19,586 bases of DNA from Sergeia podlipaevii (Eukaryota; Euglenozoa; Kinetoplastea; Trypanosomatida; Trypanosomatidae). The stretch lies in assembly GCA_030849805.1 (NCBI GenBank), contig JASANZ010001852.1, positions 1 to 19,586 of the forward strand, read 5' to 3'. The position numbers and the translations under genes are program-made. The notes below the pieces were generated by a model. That model searched no databases, had not been told where the DNA came from, and saw only the letters and a program-made list of their open reading frames with translations. Every line of letters begins with the position of its first letter. Positions within the stretch are counted from its first letter, which is position 1. Below are positions 1 through 8,094 of the stretch, one piece after another.

Positions 1-97
1 GGTTAAGGAAGACCTTAACGTTACCCTTCTGGGAAGAGCACGGGTTCCAGTGCTTCTTCTGGTGGACATGGGGGATCGCGTTGTTACCCTTGGGCAT
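1..97 (-). CDS. RPL13: 60S ribosomal protein L13 (eL13), N-terminal fragment cut by window edge
   Basis: Only the first 32 codons lie in the window; the rest is beyond position 1. The reverse strand reads MPKGNNAIPHVHQKKHW and then NPCSSQKGNVKVFLN, a basic sequence that I recognise as the start of trypanosomatid eL13, a structural protein of the large ribosomal subunit. The ATG at 97-95 is the first ATG after the putative spliced-leader acceptor (AG at 113-112), which leaves a 5' UTR of only about 14 nt. It is the last gene of the window in transcription order, downstream of the HSP20 gene. As I recall, HSP20 and L13 are also close neighbours in Leishmania, but I could not check this here. 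The assignment rests on recognition of a short N-terminus. Confidence 0.85.
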   Translation of the reverse strand, partial: MPKGNNAIPHVHQKKHWNPCSSQKGNVKVFLN

Positions 98-111
98 CTT
101 GCTAAGCTCAC

Positions 112-172
112 CTGTTTTAAAAAAAATAATAATAAAGAAAAAAAAACGGAGAAGTGAAGGAAAGGAAAAAAA
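112..172 (-). promoter_or_regulatory. spliced-leader acceptor of the L13 gene
   Basis: On the sense (minus) strand a U-rich polypyrimidine tract (complement of the A/G-rich run 120-172) ends in ACAG at 115-112. It lies 14 nt upstream of the L13 start codon. A second AG at 103-102 is even closer. This is the usual trypanosomatid arrangement for trans-splicing. The exact site is inferred. Confidence 0.65.
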
Positions 173-930
173 AATGTGGAGTAAGTTCCAATAGACTGCA
201 AAAGGAAAAGAGTAAGGGGAATGTAAAAAAAAGCAATATCACAAAGAGAAAAGAAAAATCGTGTGTTGCCGTTGTAGAAATTTTATTGATGAAAAGAAAG
301 GTAGGAATAGATAAAGGTCTCCTTAGCGCAAAAAGAAAAAACACTGCTCCCAGCGCGTTCTGCACATACCCCCTAATCCCAGAATGTTTTTTCTTCCTCA
401 CTATCCTTCCGTCATGGTAATTGACGGCTTTTATGCAAACAAAAAAAAAAACGTACGTGCCCTCTTTCTTTTTTCCATTTTACGGAAGAGAAATGGAGAA
501 TGAGTAACAAACAAGTTTGTAACAACCCCCACAAACACCACTGAATGAGCCTGAGGGTATGAATACAGAAGTGCTCGTGTTCTCCCTGCCGCAAAGAGAC
601 CTTTTGCTACATCTTTGCTAAGATGCGGTTTGAAAGCAGGAAAACAGCATGGATCGATGCAGCAGAATGCACTAATAATAAAATAGTAATAAAAGTGATT
701 ATATGCACCCACACAAAGAAACGAACTGAAGGAAAAAAAAAGGGGAAAAAAGGTTCAAAAAAAAAGAGGAAAAAGAGCAAATATTTGCTGACGATGCGCA
801 AAAAGAGAGTGTGTGCAATCTGGATACCTGCTTCGCCGCTGCAGTGTGAGTAATAATATAAATGCAATCGTATGCCCGCCAATAACAACAGCAAGAGCCC
901 CATTCATGTAGTAGACGGAAGCCCCACTTT

Positions 931-942
931 CCCCCCCCCCCC
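931..942 (-). repeat. C12/G12 homopolymer just after the HSP20 stop
   Basis: Twelve consecutive C on the plus strand give G12 in the sense RNA, 19 nt after the HSP20 stop codon. A second C12 occurs at 18683-18694 in the kinesin 3' UTR. Confidence 0.9.
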
Positions 943-961
943 TGCGCTATGCCCCCTATGA

Positions 962-1336
962 CTAATCGATTTTCACCGAAGAGTTTTCCTTCTTTCCAGC
1001 ACTTGATACCTGTGGTATCTCCACTATGAGCACTTGATTCTTGAACGACGCCTTCAGGCCGCCCTCATCAAACGCTTCCGACAGTTCGAAGCACCTCTCA
1101 AAATGGCCACTGCCGCGTTCAGCGATAAAAAGCCCCTTGGAGTCCTCTTCGGAAATTTGCCGCACACGCATCCCTGAAATGCAGATAACAGTGCGGCCTT
1201 CCGCGTACACCTTAATATCCTTCTTTTCAACTTCAGGAAGGTCCATTAGCAGCTTGTACTTGCCTTTACTCTCCAGAATATCGACAGGAGGAAACCAAGA
1301 GCCGCGCGACCGAGAAGAGAAATAAGAGCTGAACAT
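962..1336 (-). CDS. HSP20: small heat-shock protein HSP20 (alpha-crystallin domain)
   Basis: A 124-residue ATP-independent holdase-type chaperone. After a short Ser/Phe N-terminus (MFSSYFSSRSRGSW) the alpha-crystallin domain spans about residues 14-109. It begins with FPPVDILESKGKYKLLMDLP and continues with the typical IKVYAEGRTVICISG strand pair, an ERGSGHFERCFEL segment, and the signature LKASFKNQVLIVEIP (95-109). In that signature the usual Asn-Gly-Val-Leu is Asn-Gln-Val-Leu. The tail ends in VKID, whose V-K-I could act as the I-x-I/V oligomerisation motif; that is inference. The stop is TAG. The frame stays open to an ATG at 1561, which would add 75 residues without family resemblance. 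I chose the 1336 start because the domain begins right after it, but the 5' splice signals leave both starts possible (see next entries). It lies between the phosphodiesterase and L13. Confidence 0.88.
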   Translation of the reverse strand: MFSSYFSSRSRGSWFPPVDILESKGKYKLLMDLPEVEKKDIKVYAEGRTVICISGMRVRQISEEDSKGLFIAERGSGHFERCFELSEAFDEGGLKASFKNQVLIVEIPQVSSAGKKENSSVKID

Positions 1337-1561
1337 TTGCGAAATGGTAATATATAAAAAACCACAGAAAGAAGAAATCTCGTTCTTGCTGTTGCTATTT
1401 TTTTTTTTTAGTATTTGAGTTAAGGGGTCCTCGTCTTTGATACCTAAGATTTGTTCTATCCTCGCGTAGACTAAGTGAATTGGCAAATAATGAGAAAAAT
1501 CTGCATAAGAAGCAGCAGCAGCAGCAAAGGGTGTATGAATATGTTCATTGCACACATACAT
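1337..1561 (-). other. possible in-frame N-terminal extension or 5' UTR of HSP20
   Basis: These 75 codons run in frame into HSP20 from an ATG at 1561-1559. The encoded sequence includes a run of Ala from a CAG/GCT repeat (near 1508-1522) and KKK from a T-run, and shows no known domain. If the transcript is spliced at 1573-1572, ATG 1561 is the first ATG and the long form (199 aa) would be made. If it is spliced at the AGs at 1502-1501 or 1472-1471, which follow their own pyrimidine-rich stretches, the first ATG is 1336 and the short form is made. Confidence 0.4.
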
Positions 1562-1571
1562 TGAGGTAATG

Positions 1572-1597
1572 CTGACGAAAAGAAAAAAAGAGAGAGG
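1572..1597 (-). promoter_or_regulatory. spliced-leader acceptor upstream of HSP20
   Basis: The sense strand reads a continuous C/T tract (complement of the A/G run 1577-1597) followed by GTCAG ending at 1572. It is the strongest tract upstream of HSP20 and lies 11 nt before the ATG at 1561. Weaker acceptors at 1502-1501 and 1472-1471 lie downstream of it. Confidence 0.6.
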
Positions 1598-2130
1598 CCC
1601 TTATGCAACGCTTCATGTGCCACATAAATGTCTCGATTTCACTTCAAACAAAAGCGGGGGAAAAAAAATGTCCAGTGCTGAGAAGCAGACGTGAACATAC
1701 GAATCAACTGATTATTATTATTATTATTCCTTTTGGTCTTAGTAAAGCGTTCACATAACAACAGTCAAATATTATATATATGTATATATAATGCAGGAGA
1801 AAGGCACACAAAGAATAACAATAGAAATAATTAGGCTCAGAAAACAAAATAAATAAATATATATGTTGCTTCCAAAACATACCTCACAGGCATAGAAGAA
1901 AATACGTCAAACAGTAAATAAAAGCATTTAACTAAATCTGTTTGTAACGTAGTGAATGAATCACCACCTCCCCTCCCCCCTACATTGGACTGCACTTACT
2001 CCTTTTCGTCCCTTTTCACTCTCACTTTCCTCTATTTACACTCTGTTCTGCTTATGACCCAGATCGCACATTAATTTGGAAAAAAAAAATGTGTGTATGA
2101 AGTAGAACATGAAAGCACAAAAAAAAAGTG

Positions 2131-2163
2131 TATATATAGATATATATATATATATATATATAT
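2131..2163. repeat. (TA)n microsatellite
   Basis: About 16 TA units, interrupted once by a G at 2139, in the phosphodiesterase 3' UTR. Similar tracts lie at 1773-1790 and 2841-2859. Confidence 0.95.
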
Positions 2164-2840
2164 GGAAAATGAAAAAGAGAGCAGAAGAAAGTAAACCAAC
2201 ACAGAAAATACCACATGTACACGCACATACATATATGCCATAGGGACTTTTACCAAGTGTCTTCGAAAGGAAGGCAAACAGTGCGAAAGATGGAGGACAA
2301 TAGTAGAGAAAACAGAGCCGTCCTCCTCCACATCCAATTTGGGGCTGGAAAGTGTGTATGTGTACATCAGGTAGTCACCTCTGTCATCACCCTCTCCCCT
2401 CCCCCATCACAGTTGCTAATCATTATCGAATTGTCAAGTTCTTTTCCTTTTTTCAAGATATTAGCAACCTCTTCTTCTATCCGGCATTCAGTCTCATACT
2501 ATACAAAAGCTTGTGGATAAAGAGAGAGTGCGACTCGTAAGCGCTCTCTTTATGAAAGAAAAAAAAAAGAAAAAAGAGAGAGCCCACGCATGCGCACGTG
2601 TATCTACATCAACAATACAAATAGCAAAAGAAAAGAAAAAAAAAAGAAATCAATGCTACAAATGCAAGCAAAAAAAAAAAATTGATTTTTCTTATACAAC
2701 CGTACGTGCGTATTGTGCGTTGTATCCTACCGTCCGAGACAAGTACAACTATAGTGATAATAATAATAATAATAAAACACAAACACACACATACCGTTCA
2801 AAGCACTTTGTAACACCGACCTCCCCTCCAAATCAACACC

Positions 2841-2859
2841 TATATATATATATATATAT
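2841..2859. repeat. (TA)n microsatellite
   Basis: Uninterrupted TA tract of 19 nt within the phosphodiesterase to HSP20 spacer. Confidence 0.95.
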
Positions 2860-3281
2860 TTACTTTTACATAAATAGCAGGTCTGTTTGTCTGAAACGTC
2901 AGCGAGATGAAAATGGTGATAAAAATATATATATTGAGAACTGGAATGTACAATCCTCGCGAGTCTCAGCACAAAGAAAGTAATATGATGCCTTCTGAAG
3001 GAGAGCAACCACAGTGGAGCTCAAAGAAGAAGAAAATACAAACATGCAAATGCTTAAACAGAAAGAGAGAGTGAAGCAACAGTCCTTTTCTCTGCATATA
3101 AACAGAACAGCAAAAGGAAACACTCAGAAAGAAACAAATCAAAGGGAAAAAAGAAAAACCGAAAAGACAAGCATAGCTTTCATGCTTCCTTCCGCTCTCT
3201 CTCTCTCGCTCTCACACGCGCAAATGCATAAATACATACATGAACACATACACACACTTACCAACGCAAAGAAAAAAAAAA

Positions 3282-3317
3282 GAAAGAGAAAGAGAAAGAG
3301 AAAGAGAAAGCGAAAGG
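3282..3317. repeat. (GAAAGA)6 hexanucleotide array
   Basis: Six tandem hexamers, the last two degenerate (GAAAGC, GAAAGG), about 100 nt downstream of the phosphodiesterase stop in the sense direction. In the RNA this is a CU-only tract (UCUUUC)n, which resembles a strong polypyrimidine signal although no start codon of a gene follows closely. Confidence 0.9.
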
Positions 3318-3415
3318 ATGAGGTGGAAGCGTAAGGAGTCATGCATTTCCTTGTTTCTTTTTCCCTCCTCCTATCTCCGTCTCAACCGTTCAGCAGCGCG
3401 CCTATATCATCCTCT

Positions 3416-5527
3416 TCATGCTCCAGTTTTTCGTTTCCAATACTCCTTGTTCTCAGAGCAAAGCTGCACAGCAAAGCTGAGTGAAGGCAGCAGCTCAGAG
3501 ATAGCCTCCACCATGGGCTGAACAATGTACATCATGAAGGAAATCTGGCCCTTGGGAAACTCCTCATCCTCCTTGGTGCGATCCATAAAAGGGGAAATGG
3601 ACAGGGCAAGCTTACGCTCTGCGTCACCTTGCAAGTAGAACTCCTTTGAGATGTTCTTTGCCCACTCCGCGTAGATGTGATTCGGGCGTGCACAGTTAGA
3701 AATATCAGCCATCTTTACAGACATGCACAGTGCCAAGCGCACATCCTCCTTCTTGGAGTGCCAGTCCGTTGTTTCCGACATCCGCACCTGGAAAGACTTG
3801 AATATTTTAGCGTGATTGCCCATATCAGTCGCCAGCACCATGTCTAAGATCGTCTCACGCACAGTTTGCCGCTTCTCGTCCGACAGTGAAGCCAGAATGT
3901 TGTATTTAGGGATACGCAGAAGTTCAAATGTGCAGGCAACGTGATGGTTTTCTAAAATAGAGCGATCGTTGTACAGCGTTGCAAGGTACGCGTTGGTGCG
4001 GGTGTGAAAATTGTTGTTGAGGCCGGGGTGGTCAAAGTCATGCACGGCACCTGCCAAAAGGCCAGCAAAGATCTCCTCCTTGCTAAGCTGGCACTTCTCG
4101 CACAAGCCCGCTACCATCATGATGTAGTAGTTGATCTGCGTAACATCGGCACCGTGCATAGCGTTGTGATATGGATTAGGGTGATACGAGGACTGCACAG
4201 CCACTAAAAAGTTCTGCAGCACGCGATCGTCTATGTTAAAATGCCTAACTAAGTCTAGTTTGTACATGAGCAGGTAGGTGGTGTAAAAGAGAGCGTTGCC
4301 ATTGGTGATGATCTCCAGCTGAATGGTGTCGTAGTCCCACTGATCAATGCCTTTGAAGATCTCAAAGGCTTCGGTGATCACATGCCGGTTTCCGCTAGCG
4401 TCTATCATCTCGCGCAGATGAGGTTCATCCAAGACTTGCGAAATGGACTTGAGTGACACGTCTGAGGCGAGTGGGAAGGTGGCACGAATGCACGCGGTAA
4501 GGGTTTTGTCCGGCTCTTCCTCGTGTGGTACATGGCTGGCGCTCCACACCACGTGCTGGAACGGCTGCGCGCCGCCTTCGTCGTAAAGAGCATCGAGGGG
4601 GTGTTTCACAATGCGCTGTTCTTGTCTCTCACGCAGTTGCCGCTCCGCGTCCCTCACCTCGCGTCCCACGGACATAGCCACATGTGAGTGCGTCGCGGAA
4701 TCCTCTCGCAACGGCCGAATCAATGGCAGCAGTCGCTCCACCGTCTCCTTGTACTTTGCAACAGACGCGGTGCACACCGCCGTCTCACACTCTAATCGCT
4801 CCACTCGTCTGCCGGCATCGCTAATGGTTGACTGAGCGCGCTTGTACTGCAAAGCGCGAGCCATGGGATCCATCACGTACGTCACCATCGTCCGGGCATG
4901 CTCAGCAGGTGTCTTGCCTTGATCCAGCATGAACATCTTCACGGCGAAGGGATAGGAACCAGGGGCATCCTTGCTTGTGATGGTAAAGACAGCCTCCTTG
5001 TGACCTGGGAATGGCGAGGAAAGCACCACCTTCCCCTTCAGCATCGCGGTCGCCAGAGACTTGAAGAAGGGGGCCCAAGAGTGTCGCACACCCTGTAAGC
5101 TCTTGGTTTGTGCAAGCTCAACGTCAGAAAAATGCGTCACGTACACAGCCGCAGTGAGGGGTTCCCAGTATGAAAAAACGATCTGGTCAGTGTTGTTGTC
5201 GCAGAACAAGAAGAAGGTGCCCTGTGACCCTACACCAGGGTTGCGGTCCTCTCTGGCAAAAGCACCGTACTCTTTGATGTACTTTATCTTGCCAAGCAAC
5301 TTAAGCTGGCTTTCCACTGGCGCCGCCATACCGTTGAAGCTGGTTGCTGGGTGGACTGCACTGTAGTGCCCTGATACGCTCTCTGCCACATTACTCCGCG
5401 AAAAGTCAGTGTTCGCATAGCTACTGGATCTGCCGCTCTGTGTCTGTGGCCTCTGCTGCTTTCGCAGTTCATCTGCTTCTTCTAGTGTCGCTGGAGGCTT
5501 AAATTCGGCTGATATTCCACACCCCAT
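3416..5527 (-). CDS. class I 3',5'-cyclic-nucleotide phosphodiesterase with acylated N-terminus
   Basis: This 703-residue enzyme should hydrolyse cAMP (and/or cGMP) to the 5'-nucleotide. The class I catalytic domain spans about residues 380-700. Y453-H454-N455 carries the general acid. Metal ligands are H458, H496, D497 (HDFDHPG) and D608 (KMADISNCARP). Q661 and F664 (GQISF) match the purine-binding Gln and the Phe clamp. The N-terminus MGCGIS fits N-myristoylation at G2 and palmitoylation at C3, as in trypanosomatid flagellar or cortical membrane proteins. Residues 75-225 look like a compact alpha/beta domain, followed by helical, probably coiled-coil segments (228-268, 285-307). I see no GAF or FYVE domain, so it is unlike the PDEB and PDEC classes; PDEA or PDED is more likely, undecided. 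ATG 5527 is chosen because acceptor AGs sit 1-11 nt upstream; the open frame beyond it has no ATG start and is Phe/Pro-rich. Confidence 0.93.
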   Translation of the reverse strand: MGCGISAEFKPPATLEEADELRKQQRPQTQSGRSSSYANTDFSRSNVAESVSGHYSAVHPATSFNGMAAPVESQLKLLGKIKYIKEYGAFAREDRNPGVGSQGTFFLFCDNNTDQIVFSYWEPLTAAVYVTHFSDVELAQTKSLQGVRHSWAPFFKSLATAMLKGKVVLSSPFPGHKEAVFTITSKDAPGSYPFAVKMFMLDQGKTPAEHARTMVTYVMDPMARALQYKRAQSTISDAGRRVERLECETAVCTASVAKYKETVERLLPLIRPLREDSATHSHVAMSVGREVRDAERQLRERQEQRIVKHPLDALYDEGGAQPFQHVVWSASHVPHEEEPDKTLTACIRATFPLASDVSLKSISQVLDEPHLREMIDASGNRHVITEAFEIFKGIDQWDYDTIQLEIITNGNALFYTTYLLMYKLDLVRHFNIDDRVLQNFLVAVQSSYHPNPYHNAMHGADVTQINYYIMMVAGLCEKCQLSKEEIFAGLLAGAVHDFDHPGLNNNFHTRTNAYLATLYNDRSILENHHVACTFELLRIPKYNILASLSDEKRQTVRETILDMVLATDMGNHAKIFKSFQVRMSETTDWHSKKEDVRLALCMSVKMADISNCARPNHIYAEWAKNISKEFYLQGDAERKLALSISPFMDRTKEDEEFPKGQISFMMYIVQPMVEAISELLPSLSFAVQLCSENKEYWKRKTGA

Positions 5528-5612
5528 CTGCCTACGCTCGTTCACAAAGAAAGATGGAACGGAGTAAGCAGGTGCAAAAAAAAGGGGAGGGGGCCAAAGG
5601 GAGAAAAAAAAA
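5528..5612 (-). promoter_or_regulatory. spliced-leader acceptor of the phosphodiesterase
   Basis: The complement of 5541-5612 is a long pyrimidine-rich tract without internal AG until the cluster AGCGTAGGCAG directly before the ATG (AGs at 5538-5537, 5533-5532, 5529-5528). Whichever AG is used, the gene-encoded 5' UTR is 0-9 nt. This fixes the start at 5527. Confidence 0.7.
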
Positions 5613-6105
5613 AATGGCAAAGCAGCAGGGACACACACACACACACAAAAAAAAAGAAAAAATGAAAAGTTGCTAAATTAGAGCTAGAGAGAGAAAAAAG
5701 AATAGGAGACCTACAACTTACTCGAGTAGAGCTTGAGATCTATCGCGAGTGCGTTCTCAATTAAAATTATGCTATATTAAAGATTCACAACCCCACAAAA
5801 AAAAAAAGAATGTGAATACTATTAGATGCAGAAAAAAATGTAAGATTTATATATATATATATGTATGTGTGTACGAAAGTTTCAAAGAAGAGAAAAGAAT
5901 TCCAATAAGAATAAACAGCAATTTTCTTATTATTATTTTTTTTGAAGTAAAAAGTCATAACAACAGCGTACATACACATGTATATTGATGTTTGTTGTTG
6001 TTGATGTTGTTGGTATAGAAGAGGTTACAGTCTCGATCTCTATATGATATTAAATGCGGCAGTGAACAGAGAAACGAAGAAAAAAAAATGCGATGGGTCA
6101 TCCCT
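5528..6105. other. intergenic: 3' UTR of the 662-aa protein gene and PDE acceptor
   Basis: Spacer of 578 bases with (AC)8 near 5631-5646, (TA)n at 5848-5862, and a TTG-rich stretch near 5992-6012. No gene is supported. Confidence 0.6.
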
Positions 6106-8094
6106 CTAGTGCTTCTTCAGTGGTCTCTTCTTGTAAACTGTCTTGGGACTGTTGCGATGCACTGGAATTTTGAGCCGCGGCACTACCGGCGTCGGCGCGC
6201 TGTACACATCCTCCAAAGATTCCCTGCGCAGCGGGGAGATGCGTTGATGAGGAGAGGCTCGACGGTGAGCCCCTGTCAGTTGAGCTGCTGCCTCTGCCTC
6301 TGCCACCTTCTGCTTCTCCTCCTCTCCGCGCCGGCGCGCCGCTGCCTCTTCCTGTAGAGCCCGCTGCCTCTCCAACTCCAACTCTCGTTCTATGAGCTCC
6401 CGCATATTGACTCTCTTCTTGGCGTACACCACAGTCGGCTCGGCTGGCGCAGCCGCAACGTCTGCCTCGGCGGACCTTTTCGCTGCTTCTTCAAGCGCAA
6501 TCTCCGCCTCGATCTTCTGCAACGGACTCCAATCGGCACGCACTCCGCCGTCCTCGCCTTCATCATCGTCCTTTGGAACGAAGCGGATAGTGCGCACCTG
6601 CTCTGGTGGACATGACGCATCGCGCTTAGGCCTCTGAGAAGACACTACTTGCACCTCGCCCACTGCCCCAGGCATGCTTGTAGAAACGGGATCCTGATGC
6701 GAGTGAATAGAAGGCTTCCCTGTAGCTGCCCCTGAAGAGCGTCCTACAGATACCGTGCGAGGTCTGGGCTGGTATGGTTGGTACTGAGAGTGCTGATGAG
6801 AGCAGTTTACGCTGTGCTCGTGTTGCGTTTGAGGGGCAGCAGATGTGTCCTTGATGAGTGCTTGTGACAGTGGTGGGGCAATGTTCGACCATGTGGGGGG
6901 AGCTAGAAGGCCAGTGCATGCAGTGGGGGTAGAGTCAGAGCGACCAGTGTGCGACTGCTTGCGTGTACCGCTGTTGTTAGAAGTACTGGGAAGTGGTGTA
7001 ATCACCGTCGTCCCGCCAAAGTTGGACTGATGACGGCTTCCGTACTGAGCCAGCACGTCCTTGCTCGCACGCAACTCGCCCTGTTGCAGAGAGCGGGTCC
7101 GAGCCTGTGGGGGCTGGTTCCTGGGCTGCGCAAGGCGCTCCAGCGTGGCGTTGGTGTGTCCAAGCGGTGTCCGTGTGCGAGCAGCACGAGGACTGCGAGT
7201 GGAAAATCGTTGAGGCTCCACTTTTGCTTCCTGCTGGGTGCGCTGAAGGGGCCGCGCGGCGTTAAAAACTTCGACCGCTCGCTGTGGGTGTGACTGTGGC
7301 CTTGGCTGTGCAGCCCGCGGAGCATCCGTGTTGCGTGCAGCGGCGATGGGCGATCGTGTGCGAGCAAGCGGACGAGCAGCGCGAAAGGTGTCGGAGTTGG
7401 CAGTGCCAACGCTGTTGGGCATGGTGCCAGAGACAGAGATAGCTGATCTTCGTGTCTCGTCCCCACCACTTACGCTACCAGCAGGCGGGGAAGCCTTGGG
7501 TTTGGTGAGACGACGTAGCACGGGATCGTCCTCCACGGGAACAGTAGTGCGCGGATTCGCCATCCCTCCGCCCCTTCCTCGTTGCTCCCGCCTCCGACGG
7601 TCTCTTTCCTCCTCCTCCGCAAAGCTGATCAACGTACCGTAGTTTGGTGTCTTCACAGGCGCCGCAGAACCCTTCCCTGCAGGTCGCATCAGCCGCTCAA
7701 TGCGGTGCATGGAGGAGCGCCGACGTGGCGTGATGACCTCGTTGCTGCTGGCGAGGAGGCCGCTGGCACTCGCGCTGGCGCTAAGACTACGGCCCTGTAT
7801 TCGCGAGGTACTGCCGCGACCCACGAGCGAAGATGACTTTCCATTTGGTGCGACGGGGGAGTGAATCTGCTCCACACCCGACTCAAACCCCTCCTGTCCA
7901 ACTGTGGGAAGTAACAACTTCGCCTCTTCCTCCGCGTTTGCGTTCATGAACTCCTCGTCGCTCCCGAGGTGTGGCTGCACCCCTCTGCGGCGTACCTCTA
8001 TCTTCTTACTGCAATGATACTCTGATGGGGTGTCAGGTTCACCATCTACAAACACGTTGGCGCGTTCCTCGCTCTCCACGTCAGAATTCATCAT
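6106..8094 (-). CDS. unknown Arg/Pro/Ser-rich protein with short repeats and C-terminal coiled coil
   Basis: I do not recognise a family for this 662-residue protein. It is largely low complexity and probably disordered: Ser/Ala-rich (85-120), Arg-rich (163-176), His/Gln-rich (420-445). Five degenerate copies of a short motif occur: RIERLMRPAG (131), PVLRRLTKPK (191), TFRAARPLAR (236), VFNAARPLQR (276), ATLERLAQPR (316); the core is roughly hydrophobic-x-R/A-x-x-x-P. A charged helix likely to form a coiled coil covers about 523-605 (e.g. RELIERELELERQRALQEEA). The C-terminus is basic (KKRPLKKH). Such composition suggests a cytoskeletal or RNA-binding scaffold, but no function is shown. Start: the first ATG after the polypyrimidine tract is at 8094, one base after an AG; a second Met follows at once. 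Stop TAG. The upstream gene is another repeat protein of similar style. Confidence 0.8.
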   Translation of the reverse strand: MMNSDVESEERANVFVDGEPDTPSEYHCSKKIEVRRRGVQPHLGSDEEFMNANAEEEAKLLLPTVGQEGFESGVEQIHSPVAPNGKSSSLVGRGSTSRIQGRSLSASASASGLLASSNEVITPRRRSSMHRIERLMRPAGKGSAAPVKTPNYGTLISFAEEEERDRRRREQRGRGGGMANPRTTVPVEDDPVLRRLTKPKASPPAGSVSGGDETRRSAISVSGTMPNSVGTANSDTFRAARPLARTRSPIAAARNTDAPRAAQPRPQSHPQRAVEVFNAARPLQRTQQEAKVEPQRFSTRSPRAARTRTPLGHTNATLERLAQPRNQPPQARTRSLQQGELRASKDVLAQYGSRHQSNFGGTTVITPLPSTSNNSGTRKQSHTGRSDSTPTACTGLLAPPTWSNIAPPLSQALIKDTSAAPQTQHEHSVNCSHQHSQYQPYQPRPRTVSVGRSSGAATGKPSIHSHQDPVSTSMPGAVGEVQVVSSQRPKRDASCPPEQVRTIRFVPKDDDEGEDGGVRADWSPLQKIEAEIALEEAAKRSAEADVAAAPAEPTVVYAKKRVNMRELIERELELERQRALQEEAAARRRGEEEKQKVAEAEAAAQLTGAHRRASPHQRISPLRRESLEDVYSAPTPVVPRLKIPVHRNSPKTVYKKRPLKKH

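Larger units (their letters stand above)
98..961. other. intergenic: HSP20 3' UTR and L13 5' leader
   Basis: No gene is supported in these 864 bases. The stretch holds A-rich runs (pyrimidine-rich in the sense RNA) and a C12 tract near the HSP20 stop. Open frames here encode only Phe/Leu/Ile-rich or Lys-rich sequence, as expected from homopolymers. The poly(A) site of the HSP20 mRNA should lie here but cannot be placed. Confidence 0.6.
1562..3415. other. long intergenic region: phosphodiesterase 3' UTR
   Basis: Nearly 1.9 kb without a credible gene. It contains (ATT)6 at 1711-1728, TA-rich tracts at 1773-1790, 2131-2163 and 2841-2859, a TAA repeat near 2757-2775, a (GAAAGA)6 hexamer array at 3282-3317, and many A-runs. 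Open frames on both strands are explained by these simple repeats (Ile/Tyr, Lys or Phe runs). No tRNA-like or other RNA gene was recognised. Confidence 0.6.

Noticed and set aside
607..903. 98-codon minus-strand ORF between HSP20 and L13
   Set aside because: Leu/Phe-rich from homopolymers, no domain, no convincing acceptor before it.
2513..2983. 156-codon plus-strand ORF
   Set aside because: Lys/Asn/Tyr-rich from A-runs, TAA and TA repeats, and on the non-coding strand of a one-directional unit.
5528..5644. N-terminal extension of the phosphodiesterase by 39 residues
   Set aside because: The extended frame begins with GTG, not ATG, crosses the polypyrimidine tract and the acceptor AGs, and encodes Phe/Pro-rich sequence. 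The MGCGIS start fits both splice signal and acylation.
6600..6620. Similarity between TCTGGTGGACATG near 57-70 and CTCTGGTGGACATG near 6601-6614
   Set aside because: A shared 13-mer within two unrelated coding sequences read in different contexts; flanks do not match, so it is taken as coincidence.
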